Source: Pseudoalteromonas galatheae (GTDB taxonomy: Bacteria; Pseudomonadota; Gammaproteobacteria; Enterobacterales; Alteromonadaceae). Taken from it: DNA of 64,000 bases. Positions 46,760-55,907 of this stretch are shown here, piece after piece. The position numbers were made by a program, and so were the translations under genes. Each line of letters starts with the position of its first letter. Position 1 is the stretch's first letter. The stretch lies in NCBI RefSeq assembly GCF_005886105.2, contig NZ_PNCO02000001.1, positions 3,820,001-3,884,000 of the forward strand, given 5' to 3'. Under the pieces are notes generated by a model. The model worked only from the letters and a program-made list of their open reading frames with translations. It did no database searches and was not told where the DNA came from.

Positions 46760-47665
46760 ATGTCACAAAAGATTGTCATAAAAACGTCGGTGAGTAAGCA
46801 ACCCTCAAAGCCCTCAGCGGTGACCTATCAATGGCACTGGAAACGCATTTTTATGGCAACGGCAGCGTTTGCTGGCATTGCAACCGCGGGGATTTATGGT
46901 GTCGTGGATAACGTTAACGCAGATGAAGACGATGTCCAAGTGGCAGTACCTATGCATGCCACCAATACGAAAACCGATACTTCGCTGAATGACTCTCCTG
47001 CATCAGTAGACTCTAATGAAGAGCGTGAGGGCGAGCAGCTAAGTGCGGATACCTCACCTGATACCGTTTTAACGACGCCCGAGCTCACCCCTACTGGTGC
47101 CGCGACGACCTCAATAGAGGTCGCTCAAGTCATTGCACTAGACCAAGAACAGCAACAAGCTTCTGAAGAAACAGAAACAGAAACAGAAACAGAAACAGAA
47201 ACAGAAACAGAAACAGAAACAGAAACAGAAACAGAAACAGAAACAGAAACAAGGGCTGAAGCTAAAAATCAATTTGATGCTGAAGCGCGCATAGCCAGTG
47301 TCGCGCTAGGGGCAAAAATCGACACGCAATTTATCAGCCGCGCTGTACTCACTACTATGATTGATGACCGCGAACCAACGAACGTGTTGAAAGATGTGAT
47401 CGCGACCACTCAGTTTAGTGACAAGCTTTACTTTTTCACCGAAGTACACGCGCTTAAAGATCAAGTAGTGTCGCACCTGTGGTTTCATCAAGACGAGTTG
47501 ATGGCAGAAGTGGAGCTGCCGATCCAAGCCGCGCGCTATCGTACTTATTCAAGTAAGAACGTCATGCCGAGTCAGACCGGGGATTGGCGTGTTGAGGTGG
47601 TGACGCAGTCAGGACAACTGCTTGCCCAAAAGACGTTCCGCATTGTGGATAATAGTCAGCAATAA
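46760..47665 (+). CDS. DUF2914 protein with Glu-Thr repeat linker (301 aa)
   Basis: A membrane helix at about 30-52 is followed by an acidic linker, which includes a run of 14 Glu-Thr pairs near 138-165. The C-terminal DUF2914 domain (about 175-300) has LYFFTEVHALKDQVVSHLWFHQDE and the final GDWRVEVVTQSGQLLAQKTFRIV. The beta-rich domain is probably periplasmic. The DNA run is an in-frame hexanucleotide repeat (47168-47251). Function unknown. Confidence 0.85.
   Translation: MSQKIVIKTSVSKQPSKPSAVTYQWHWKRIFMATAAFAGIATAGIYGVVDNVNADEDDVQVAVPMHATNTKTDTSLNDSPASVDSNEEREGEQLSADTSPDTVLTTPELTPTGAATTSIEVAQVIALDQEQQQASEETETETETETETETETETETETETETETRAEAKNQFDAEARIASVALGAKIDTQFISRAVLTTMIDDREPTNVLKDVIATTQFSDKLYFFTEVHALKDQVVSHLWFHQDELMAEVELPIQAARYRTYSSKNVMPSQTGDWRVEVVTQSGQLLAQKTFRIVDNSQQ
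47168..47251 (+). repeat. 14 copies of GAAACA hexanucleotide repeat
   Basis: Fourteen uninterrupted GAAACA units in-frame in the DUF2914 gene encode Glu-Thr pairs. A multiple-of-three unit changes only linker length when slipped. Confidence 0.95.
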
Positions 47666-47768
47666 TCTTACTCGCAGTATCGTGTATGGCAGCACGCGAC
47701 TGACTGCCATCACCACATAGTTAACTCTTTGCAGCGGCAATAACGCTGCAATAAATGAAAGGCAAATC

Positions 47769-48707
47769 ATGACAGAACAAGTTTCCATATTACGTATTGC
47801 AACGCGCAAAAGTGCTTTGGCGCTATGGCAAGCCGAATTTGTGAAGGCAGAGCTTGAAAAACACCATACGAATCTAAAAGTAGAGCTCGTGCCGATGTCG
47901 ACGAAAGGCGACAAAATCTTAGATACGCCATTGGCAAAAATTGGTGGTAAAGGGTTGTTCGTCAAAGAGCTTGAGCAGGCCATGTTAGAAGGGCGCGCAG
48001 ATATTGCGGTGCATTCAATGAAAGATGTACCGGTTGATTTCCCTGAGGGACTCGAGCTGCATACTATTTGTGAACGTGAAGACCCAAGAGACGCGTTTGT
48101 GTCTAATACTTATACCTCACTTGTAGAGTTGCCAGAGGGCGCTGTAGTTGGCACCTCAAGCCTACGTCGCCAATGTCAAATTCGAGCAGCTCGTCCGGAC
48201 TTAGTTATTAAGGATTTACGTGGTAACGTGAATACTCGCCTAGCTAAGCTCGATGCGGGTGAATTTGATGCTATTATTTTGGCCGCGGCGGGACTTATCC
48301 GTCTAGAAATGGCTGATAGAATCGCAAGTTATATTGAGCCTGAAGAATCATTACCGGCCAATGGCCAAGGCGCTGTCGGCATTGAATGTCGTAGCGATGA
48401 TGCTCAAACTAAAGCATTCCTCGCACCACTGGAGCACACTGATACACGCATTCGTGTACTTGCCGAGCGAGCAATGAACCGCCGTTTGGAAGGAGGATGT
48501 CAGGTTCCAATCGGTGCTTACGCAGAAGTCTCGGGCGATCAGGTGCACTTGCGCGGCTTAGTGGGGGCTGTCGATGGCAGTGAAATCTTGCGCGGCGAAT
48601 GCTCAGGTACGGTTGCAGAGGCTGAGCAACTTGGAATTCAATTGGCAGAATCTTTACTTGCGCAAGGTGCAGATAAAATTCTTGCTGAGGTTTATAGGGA
48701 CGCTTAA
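47769..48707 (+). CDS. hemC: Hydroxymethylbilane synthase (porphobilinogen deaminase)
   Basis: Polymerises four porphobilinogens in heme synthesis. [17 protein letters not shown] begins the protein, and [13 protein letters not shown] and [14 protein letters not shown] are typical. Cys244 in [12 protein letters not shown] anchors the dipyrromethane cofactor. First gene of the heme operon; hemDX starts on the next base. Confidence 0.97.
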   Translation: MTEQVSILRIATRKSALALWQAEFVKAELEKHHTNLKVELVPMSTKGDKILDTPLAKIGGKGLFVKELEQAMLEGRADIAVHSMKDVPVDFPEGLELHTICEREDPRDAFVSNTYTSLVELPEGAVVGTSSLRRQCQIRAARPDLVIKDLRGNVNTRLAKLDAGEFDAIILAAAGLIRLEMADRIASYIEPEESLPANGQGAVGIECRSDDAQTKAFLAPLEHTDTRIRVLAERAMNRRLEGGCQVPIGAYAEVSGDQVHLRGLVGAVDGSEILRGECSGTVAEAEQLGIQLAESLLAQGADKILAEVYRDA

Positions 48708-50525
48708 ATGAAAGTTGTGCTAACTCGACCCGTTGGCAAATCAGAACCTTTATCTGAGTTACTGACACAGCAGCAAATTAGTTCAGTAATTTGCCCAGTA
48801 TTGCAGCTTAACGAAGTGGCGGTGAGTGACACTGCCAAAGCAATGATAAACGAAGCCGAGTTAGCTATTTTTGTCTCGCCGGATGCGGTGCGATACTTTC
48901 ACCAATTAGAAGTACCATTAGCCGGGCATTGTGCAGCTTTTGCTGTTGGCGAAGGCACGGCCGATGCTATCCAGCAGACCCTAAATATCAAGGCTAAATA
49001 CCCTAAACAACCTGATTCCGAAGGCTTGCTTGCACTCCCGCAGCTGTCCTCTGTTGAGGGCAAGCGTGTATTGTTGGTCAAAGGGAAAGGCGGGCGTCCC
49101 GTTATTGCGCAAACTTTAAAAGCGCGGGGGGCCATCCTTGACAGTTTGGTGGTTTATGAACGTGTTGCCGTAAAAGACAATGCAGATGGCTGGTTAGACC
49201 ACTGGCGAAGCCAGCAGATTGAAGGTATAGTCATTACCAGTAATAGTGCAGCGGATGCGATTTTTAATACGCAGTCGTCAGCAAGTAAAGATTGGTTGGC
49301 TCAGCGCACTTTCTTTGTTGTGAGTCAACGTATTGCTGAGCATGTACAGCAATCCTATAACATCGAACAGTCTCAAATTGTGGTATGTCATGGCCCTGAT
49401 AATCGTGCCATCGCAGGGAGTATCATCGACTATACCAAGCAGCAAGGGCGCAAAATGACTCAGTCTGAATCGCAAACAAAGAATACAAATACTCAGCAAG
49501 CTGTAAAAGCAGCAGAGCAAACAGTAACGCCACATCACGCTAAGGCTGGTGTGAGTAAGGTTGCGCTCCTTGCATTATTAGTGGCGCTTGGCAGTGGTGC
49601 TGGTGCTGGCTATGTCTATTTGCAACAGCAACAACAGTTGCAACAAGCGTTGCTAGCTAACCAAGCGATTAACGCTGAAAATCAGCTATTAAACACCCAG
49701 CTGAGTGGCGCTAAATCGCAACTTCAGCGAGTAGAAAATGTGCTGGATTCGCTACAAGACAATGTCGCAAAGCGATTGGCTGAGCAGCAACAGCATGTGG
49801 AAACTCAGCTAACGCAGACGCTTGCCAAGGCGCAACAGCAAGTAAGCGGTGCCGTGGCCTCTGAGGCCTTGTATTTACAGCGCCTTGCTGCATTTAAGGT
49901 TGCGGCAGAGCAAGATTATCTCGGCGCAATCGCTATTCTGCAGCGCTTGCAAGAGAGCCTAGAGTCTGAGTCAAACACGGCTACTGTTAAGCAGGCGATT
50001 GCTAAAGATATTGCGGCTTTGAAGGCCTTGCCTAAGCCACAAACTGAGTCACTTTATTTTGAACTTCATGGTTTATTGTCTCAAGTTGATACGCTAACGA
50101 TAAAAACCAAACAAATTCCGCAAAAGACTGCGAGTGAAGATGCTGCGCTATCGCAACAGGTTGATGATTGGCAAGCGAACTTAAAGCGCTCTTGGCAGGG
50201 GTTGGTTGATGACTTTATTACCATACGTCACCATGATGAAGTGGTGATAGATCCACTGCTAGATAAAAACGAGCAGCTGCTTATACGCACGCAACTGCGT
50301 GCTTATTTAACCCAAGCACAAACCGCATTAGTAGATCAGCAAGCAAGCATTTACTTCAGTGCGCTTGATAGTGCAGCCGACACGTTGGCACGTTACTTTG
50401 ATACGCAACAAGCGCCTGTGAGCGCGATGCTGCAGGCTTTAAACAAGCTGAGCCGCAGTGAAGTTCAGCGCCAAGAGTCGATTGAACTTGCCACCCCAGC
50501 AGCAGTAAAAGGGTGGCTAAAATGA
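48708..50525 (+). CDS. hemDX: Uroporphyrinogen-III synthase fused to HemX (605 aa)
   Basis: Residues about 1-245 are HemD (VLTRPVGKSEPL, FVSPDAVRYFHQL, KGKGGRP, VYERVA, VITSNSAADAIF), which closes hydroxymethylbilane to uroporphyrinogen III. Residues 250-605 are HemX-like: a Thr/Gln-rich start, membrane helix ALLALLVALGSGAGAGYVY, then a long Gln-rich coiled-coil region of the periplasmic domain. No stop separates them. ATG at 49455 (residue 250), preceded by AAGGG, could also start HemX separately. hemY overlaps the stop by 4 bases. Confidence 0.93.
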   Translation: MKVVLTRPVGKSEPLSELLTQQQISSVICPVLQLNEVAVSDTAKAMINEAELAIFVSPDAVRYFHQLEVPLAGHCAAFAVGEGTADAIQQTLNIKAKYPKQPDSEGLLALPQLSSVEGKRVLLVKGKGGRPVIAQTLKARGAILDSLVVYERVAVKDNADGWLDHWRSQQIEGIVITSNSAADAIFNTQSSASKDWLAQRTFFVVSQRIAEHVQQSYNIEQSQIVVCHGPDNRAIAGSIIDYTKQQGRKMTQSESQTKNTNTQQAVKAAEQTVTPHHAKAGVSKVALLALLVALGSGAGAGYVYLQQQQQLQQALLANQAINAENQLLNTQLSGAKSQLQRVENVLDSLQDNVAKRLAEQQQHVETQLTQTLAKAQQQVSGAVASEALYLQRLAAFKVAAEQDYLGAIAILQRLQESLESESNTATVKQAIAKDIAALKALPKPQTESLYFELHGLLSQVDTLTIKTKQIPQKTASEDAALSQQVDDWQANLKRSWQGLVDDFITIRHHDEVVIDPLLDKNEQLLIRTQLRAYLTQAQTALVDQQASIYFSALDSAADTLARYFDTQQAPVSAMLQALNKLSRSEVQRQESIELATPAAVKGWLK

Positions 50526-51625
50526 TGGCAAAAATCATCACCTTCGCGCTTATTTTTATCGCGCTAGCCGCCAGTCATTTACTCATAGATGAGAAAGGCT
50601 ATGTGTTGATCTCTTTCAATCAAACCACGATTGAAGGCAGCATAGTGTCTTTCACTATCTTGTTATTACTCGCCATCACCGCTTTGGTGTTGTTGGCTAA
50701 GATAGTGCGTTGGTCGTGGCATCGTCTAGTCAATACGAAAGGCCACTTTTCCAGAAAGCGTAAGCTAAAAGCGCAACAAGCATGGAACGAAAGTTTGTGG
50801 CTATTTATTAACGGCGAAGTGGAGCAGGCTGCAACCTTGTTGACGAAAACTCCGCAGCCGGATGAACGCCAAGACTATGTGCGTGCCATCGCAGCCAAAG
50901 CGGCGTTAAAGCAAGGAGATGTTGTCAAAGCGAATACGGAGCTAGAAGCAATATCGGATGACAACCAAGGGCAACTCGCGGCGTTGTGGTTGGAAGCAAA
51001 TAATAGTGAACAGGCATTGGCTTTACTTGATGACAAAATGTCTGCAGCTAAACCAACTTCAGCGGTGCTTAGCGGTTACATTTTAGCTTGCCTACAGGCT
51101 AAACAACCCGAGCAGGCTACAGCACAAATCGCGAAGTGGCACAAAAAGCTTAACTGGAGTGATACGCAGTGGCAGAGTGTGTTCGAGCGCATGTTTGTGA
51201 TAGCCCCAGAGCAAGCAGATACTTTGTTTAATACGCTACCTAAGGCAGTAAAAGCGCATGCAATACCAGCTCTTAATAAGGTGAAGCTGCAACAGGGGCG
51301 CATAACTGAAGTGTTAGGTGAGCTCAAGAAGCTGCTCAAACAAGGTCAATATCATCAGTTATCGGATTACTTGCAACACAGTACGCAAAGTAGTAATGAG
51401 CTTAAGTTAGCACTGCAGCAGCAATTGAAAAAACATCCAGAGGACAAGGAGCTGCTGTTTGCATTGGCTTGCCTTTGCAATGCTGAGGGGGATTATGAGC
51501 TTGCTGCGAAGATCTTTGACTCCTTAAGCGCAAACCCTTGGGAAGCGCGCTGGAGTAAGCAAGCTCAGCTCGCCTACGAAAAAATACATACCTACGAGAA
51601 AGCGTATTTAATCGCAAAGTCGTAA
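50522..51625 (+). CDS. hemY: HemY heme-biosynthesis membrane protein (367 aa)
   Basis: Two N-terminal membrane helices (ITFALIFIALAASHLL and SFTILLLLAITALVLLAKIV) with ISFNQTTIEGSIVSF between them, then a cytoplasmic TPR-like region (FINGEVEQAATLLTKTPQ). This is the HemY_N layout. ATG 50522 overlaps the hemDX stop (ATGA); ATG 50525 and GTG 50513 are alternatives. Function is in heme metabolism but undefined. Confidence 0.92.
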   Translation: MMAKIITFALIFIALAASHLLIDEKGYVLISFNQTTIEGSIVSFTILLLLAITALVLLAKIVRWSWHRLVNTKGHFSRKRKLKAQQAWNESLWLFINGEVEQAATLLTKTPQPDERQDYVRAIAAKAALKQGDVVKANTELEAISDDNQGQLAALWLEANNSEQALALLDDKMSAAKPTSAVLSGYILACLQAKQPEQATAQIAKWHKKLNWSDTQWQSVFERMFVIAPEQADTLFNTLPKAVKAHAIPALNKVKLQQGRITEVLGELKKLLKQGQYHQLSDYLQHSTQSSNELKLALQQQLKKHPEDKELLFALACLCNAEGDYELAAKIFDSLSANPWEARWSKQAQLAYEKIHTYEKAYLIAKS

Positions 51626-51627
51626 AG

Positions 51628-51659
51628 AAAAGCCTGTGCAGCAATGTGCAGGCTTTTTT
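51628..51659 (+). terminator. Intrinsic terminator of the hem operon
   Basis: AAAAGCCTG...CAGGCTTTTTT forms a stem with the loop TGCAGCAATGTG just after the hemY stop and runs into a T-rich end. Confidence 0.85.
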
Positions 51660-51757
51660 GCATTAAAGTTAGCTATACTCAATTCTGACATATGTCCTTG
51701 CTATCTCAGTTTAGGTGCGTATGATCCCAAAAATTTTAACTGCAAATCGAGTCTCTT

Positions 51758-52753
51758 ATGATCAATAACACACTTCCACTATTAGATTTACATCGCCACT
51801 TAGATGGTAACGTTCGTGCTACAACGATTTTAGAACTTGGCCAGCAGTTTAATATGGATTTACCTGCAACGGATCTTGAAGGTCTACGCCCGCATGTTCA
51901 AGTGTTGGACAATGCACCCAACCTAATGGCGTTTCTTGAAAAGCTAGATTGGGGCGTAAAGGTACTGGGTGACTACGATGCTTGTCGTCGTATTGCGATT
52001 GAAAATGTTGCTGACGCAGTTGCGCAGGGTATTGATTACACTGAGCTAAGGTTTAGCCCTTACTACATGGCAAAAACCCATAATCTACACCCGCAGGGCG
52101 TTGTTGAAGCCGTAGTCGACGGTGTACAAAGTGCAGTCAAGGGTCAAGACATTCAGGTTAACCTGATCGGGATTATGTCACGCACATTTGGTGTTGAGAA
52201 ATGCCAATATGAGCTAGATGCGCTACTTGCCTTTAAGGAGCAGTTAGTTGCGATTGACCTCGCGGGTGACGAGCTGGGCTTCCCGGGCGAGCTGTTTATT
52301 GAACATTATAAGCAGGTTCGCGATGCTTACCTTGGTGTGACGGTACATGCTGGCGAAGCTGAGGGCGCGGTAAGCATCTGGCAAGCCATTAAAGAGCTTG
52401 GTGCAACACGTATTGGTCACGGAGTTAAAGCAATCCATGACCCGGCTTTAATGGACTATTTACGTGATAATCGTATCGGGATCGAGTCTTGTTTAACCAG
52501 TAACATCCAAACAAGCACCGTCGAAAGTTTAACTACGCATCCATTGAAAGCATTTTTAGATCATGGCGTATTGGCAACCATCAATACCGATGATCCTGCG
52601 GTTCAAGGTATTGAGCTAGATAACGAGTATAGCCATGCAGCTGCGGCGGCAGGTCTAGACTTGAGTGATATCCATAAAGCGCAGCGCAATGCAGTTGAGA
52701 TTGCTTTTTTAAGTGAGGCCGATAAAAAAGCCTTACTTGCAAAGAAAGCCTAA
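51758..52753 (+). CDS. add: Adenosine deaminase
   Basis: Converts adenosine to inosine with zinc. [14 protein letters not shown] (zinc His pair), [19 protein letters not shown] and [12 protein letters not shown] are the conserved metal and catalytic motifs. At 331 residues it is typical. Single gene; salvage of adenosine. Confidence 0.95.
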   Translation: MINNTLPLLDLHRHLDGNVRATTILELGQQFNMDLPATDLEGLRPHVQVLDNAPNLMAFLEKLDWGVKVLGDYDACRRIAIENVADAVAQGIDYTELRFSPYYMAKTHNLHPQGVVEAVVDGVQSAVKGQDIQVNLIGIMSRTFGVEKCQYELDALLAFKEQLVAIDLAGDELGFPGELFIEHYKQVRDAYLGVTVHAGEAEGAVSIWQAIKELGATRIGHGVKAIHDPALMDYLRDNRIGIESCLTSNIQTSTVESLTTHPLKAFLDHGVLATINTDDPAVQGIELDNEYSHAAAAAGLDLSDIHKAQRNAVEIAFLSEADKKALLAKKA

Positions 52754-52773
52754 ATTGAACTAGCTGTGTGGGA

Positions 52774-53184
52774 TTATCCAGCACAGCTAAGATAACTCTC
52801 TTTTAGCGCCGCAACGACTTGGCTGCGTGTCACAATTCCTATGACTTTACCTTCGTTTATGACGGGAAAAACCTTAGGACTATTTTGCTGCATTCTCTGT
52901 GCGAGGTCGACAACGGTTGTTGCTGCTGCGATACTGAGGGCAGGCGTTGCCAGTAAATCTCTCAGCTGTACTTTACCATCACAAAAGTAGCTGGAATTAA
53001 GCAAAGGCTTGAGCAGCTGCTGCTCTGAAATAAATCCAACAAGATGACGCTTTGCATCTACCACTGGCGCACCAATTAAATGATGCTTTTGCAGCAAACT
53101 AATAGCATCAGTGAGTTCAGTGTTAGCGGTTAGTGTTGGAAAATCGGGTGACATAATGTCACGAACATAGAGTTTACTCATCAT
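52774..53184 (-). CDS. Tandem CBS-domain protein (136 aa)
   Basis: Two CBS domains of about 60 residues (VRDIMSPDFPTLTANTELTDA; LRDLLATPALSIAAATTVVD) with GFISEQQLL and GIVTRSQVV at the strand ends. These bind adenine nucleotides and regulate a partner protein. No partner is fused or adjacent. Converges on add. Confidence 0.88.
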   Translation of the reverse strand: MMSKLYVRDIMSPDFPTLTANTELTDAISLLQKHHLIGAPVVDAKRHLVGFISEQQLLKPLLNSSYFCDGKVQLRDLLATPALSIAAATTVVDLAQRMQQNSPKVFPVINEGKVIGIVTRSQVVAALKESYLSCAG

Positions 53185-53336
53185 ACTTCTCGCGGTATTT
53201 GTGTGTACTAAGAGAATAGCGGGCGAGTGGTTTTTGGTAAAATGAATTGTTTTGATTGGTTTATTCTATTTTTTCAATGTGTGACTAAAGGCCAGCCACA
53301 CATTGGATAAATTGCTATTAAATAACTTGGCTTAAG

Positions 53337-54050
53337 TTACTTAATAAACGCAAAGGCATCGGCGTACATAAAGTCGCGCTCAGCACCATGATTGATAAAG
53401 TCATCACGCACGATGCCAATCATGTCAAAGCGACCAGCCATATAAATACTGTACGGCTCTAAAGAAACGATATCTTTCATCACAGCCTGATGAACGAAAC
53501 CGCGGTGACCTTTCCATGTTTCACTGGCATTTTCTACTACAGGAATAAACTGGAAGTGTTTATTTGAGGCGGCCCAAGTTTCCATCTCCGCTTTTGCATA
53601 CAGCGCAGATTCTTCTTTTACACCCCAGTAAAATAATACTGGTTGATCGTAACCCGTTTCAGCCAAGTGATCGGCCATAGATTTGACATAAGAAAATCCA
53701 GTGCCGCCGGCAAGTAGAACTAGTGGACGCGCTTGATCAACACGGATCTGAGATACGCCAAGACCAACTTCTAATGCAACGGTTTGCTTTGTATCAAAAG
53801 CGTTACGTAGGTGATCTAGTGATTGCATGGCATAAGAGTCAGCGCCAGAAGCACCGATATGTAGCTCTAACTGCTCTGTTTTTGAAGGGCTGCTGGCAAT
53901 CGAGAAAGCACGTTTGTCTTTTTCACCAAGTACCAATTGCAGATACTGGCCGGCTTCGAATTGCACCGCTTCTTCAGGTTTTAATATAACTTTGTGAACA
54001 AATTCCGTAAGAGGTGTAATTGAGACAACCTCTGCTGCTAATACTTGCAT
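53337..54050 (-). CDS. fre: NAD(P)H-flavin reductase
   Basis: FAD-binding FR-type domain with RAFSIASSPS, then the NAD domain LVLLAGGTGFSYVKSM. At 237 residues it matches E. coli Fre, which makes reduced flavin. It is downstream of ubiD on the same strand with a 77-base gap, as in E. coli; UbiX needs reduced flavin for the UbiD cofactor, which may explain the pairing. Confidence 0.93.
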   Translation of the reverse strand: MQVLAAEVVSITPLTEFVHKVILKPEEAVQFEAGQYLQLVLGEKDKRAFSIASSPSKTEQLELHIGASGADSYAMQSLDHLRNAFDTKQTVALEVGLGVSQIRVDQARPLVLLAGGTGFSYVKSMADHLAETGYDQPVLFYWGVKEESALYAKAEMETWAASNKHFQFIPVVENASETWKGHRGFVHQAVMKDIVSLEPYSIYMAGRFDMIGIVRDDFINHGAERDFMYADAFAFIK

Positions 54051-54127
54051 GTGTTACCTTTATTAAGCACGTGGCTAAAGTCTGTGCACTCTAGCATAGC
54101 TGAGTGCACAATGTTAGATGATATATG

Positions 54128-55600
54128 TCATTTGATGGTGATCCCTAGGGTATCCCAAATTTCGTCAACGCGTTGTTTAACCTCGGGATCCATAACGATA
54201 GGCTCGCCCCATTCACGGTCGGTCTCACCCGGCCATTTGTTGGTTGCGTCCATACCCATTTTAGAACCAAGGCCGGATACAGGGGAAGCAAAATCGAGGT
54301 AATCGATAGGCGTGCTTTCAACTACGGTGGTGTCTCTCGCAGGATCCATACGTGTCGTTATCGCCCAAATCACATCATTCCAATCGCGAGCATTCACATC
54401 ATCATCACAAACAATGACAAACTTGGTGTACATAAATTGTCTAAGGAAAGACCATACGCCCATCATCACGCGTTTAGCATGCCCCGGATACTGCTTTTTC
54501 ATGGTGACGACCGCCATGCGGTATGAGCAGCCTTCTGGTGGAAGGTAAAAATCGACGATTTCTGGAAATTGCTTTTGTAAAATCGGCACGAATACTTCGT
54601 TGAGGGCAACACCAAGAATAGCTGGCTCATCAGGCGGACGGCCCGTATAGGTGCTGTGATAAATTGGATCCTTGCGATGGGTAATATGGGTGACTGTCAT
54701 CACAGGAAAGTCGTCAACTTCATTGTAGTAGCCGGTATGATCGCCATATGGACCTTCTGGCGCGAGCTCGCCCGGTTGAATATATCCTTCTAAGACGATT
54801 TCGGCACTCGCTGGTACTTGAAGTTCATTCGAGATAGATTTAACGACCTGCGTCTTACTACCACGTAGTAGACCTGCAAATGCGTATTCGCTCAAGGTAT
54901 CTGGAACCGGAGTTACCGCACCTAAAATCGTCGCCGGATCAGCGCCAAGTGCAACAGATACCGGATACGGTTCGCCCGGATGCTCTTTGCACCACTCCTG
55001 AAAATCAAGCGCGCCGCCGCGATGTGATAACCAGCGCATAATAATTTTGTTTTTACCTAACAACTGCTGACGATAAATCCCTAGGTTCTGACGCTTTTTA
55101 TAAGGACCTTTGGTTACCGTCAGCCCCCATGTGATTAAAGGTGCGGCATCACCAGGCCAGCAATGTTGAATAGGTAGTGTAGTGAGATCGACCTCATCGC
55201 CGCTCAATACGATTTCTTGGCATGGGGCTTTTTTCACTTCTTTGGCAGGCATATTCAACACTTGTTTGAATACCGGTAGTTGGCCAATGGCTTCTTTAAT
55301 TCCCTTCGGTGGATCGGGTTCTTTTAAAAAAGCGAGTAACTTGCCGACTTCTCTTAGTTCACTGACATCGCTTTGTCCCATCCCCATTGCAACGCGCTTT
55401 GGTGTGCCAAATAGGTTAGCCAGTACTGGAATGTCATAACCTACAGGGTTTTCAAATAGGATAGCGGGTCCACCTGCTCGCAGCGTTCGGTCTGCAATTT
55501 CTGTCATTTCTAGTTTGGTGGAAATGGGCTGCTTGACACGAACAAGTTCTCCTTGCTTTTCAAGCTGGGTTATAAAATCTCGTAAGTCTTGGTATTTCAT
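54128..55600 (-). CDS. ubiD: 4-hydroxy-3-polyprenylbenzoate decarboxylase UbiD
   Basis: Decarboxylates the ubiquinone precursor using prenylated FMN. Blocks such as [38 protein letters not shown] and [20 protein letters not shown] mark UbiD. 490 residues, typical. Upstream of fre on the minus strand; ubiX is not in the window. Confidence 0.96.
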   Translation of the reverse strand: MKYQDLRDFITQLEKQGELVRVKQPISTKLEMTEIADRTLRAGGPAILFENPVGYDIPVLANLFGTPKRVAMGMGQSDVSELREVGKLLAFLKEPDPPKGIKEAIGQLPVFKQVLNMPAKEVKKAPCQEIVLSGDEVDLTTLPIQHCWPGDAAPLITWGLTVTKGPYKKRQNLGIYRQQLLGKNKIIMRWLSHRGGALDFQEWCKEHPGEPYPVSVALGADPATILGAVTPVPDTLSEYAFAGLLRGSKTQVVKSISNELQVPASAEIVLEGYIQPGELAPEGPYGDHTGYYNEVDDFPVMTVTHITHRKDPIYHSTYTGRPPDEPAILGVALNEVFVPILQKQFPEIVDFYLPPEGCSYRMAVVTMKKQYPGHAKRVMMGVWSFLRQFMYTKFVIVCDDDVNARDWNDVIWAITTRMDPARDTTVVESTPIDYLDFASPVSGLGSKMGMDATNKWPGETDREWGEPIVMDPEVKQRVDEIWDTLGITIK

Positions 55601-55907
55601 CGGCGCACTATGAGTTGAGTTTGGCCTAGTATATCAACTAGGCATATTTTTCCTAGCTGTACGGATGGGGTGGTGAAAAGGTTTAGTTATTCACTTTTGC
55701 GTCTACACTATTGCGAAATAGGCTACACTTTCAGAACTTATCCGCTTGTCAGTGCACCAGAGCAAGTGTATAAATTGTTATAAAAAGATGTGTGTGTTGA
55801 GTTGTTTTGATATGAAACAAGCAAAAATCGACTTTCGATGTAGCTCACATACCCTTTGCGCTATAGTCGCCGCGGTTGCATAAAACGATATCCTGAGGGG
55901 TCTGAGT
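55601..55907. other. Intergenic region between ubiD and the GGDEF/EAL gene
   Basis: A 307-base gap between divergent starts. It contains a 7-bp hairpin (GCCTAGT...ACTAGGC at 55625-55644) followed by an AT-rich tail. GAGGGG at 55895-55900 is the likely ribosome site of the downstream gene. Otherwise I see no gene or clear operator. Confidence 0.6.

Noticed and set aside
55625..55644. Hairpin after the ubiD start as a terminator or riboswitch
   Set aside because: Seven pairs only, with no upstream plus-strand gene to terminate and no known riboswitch core.
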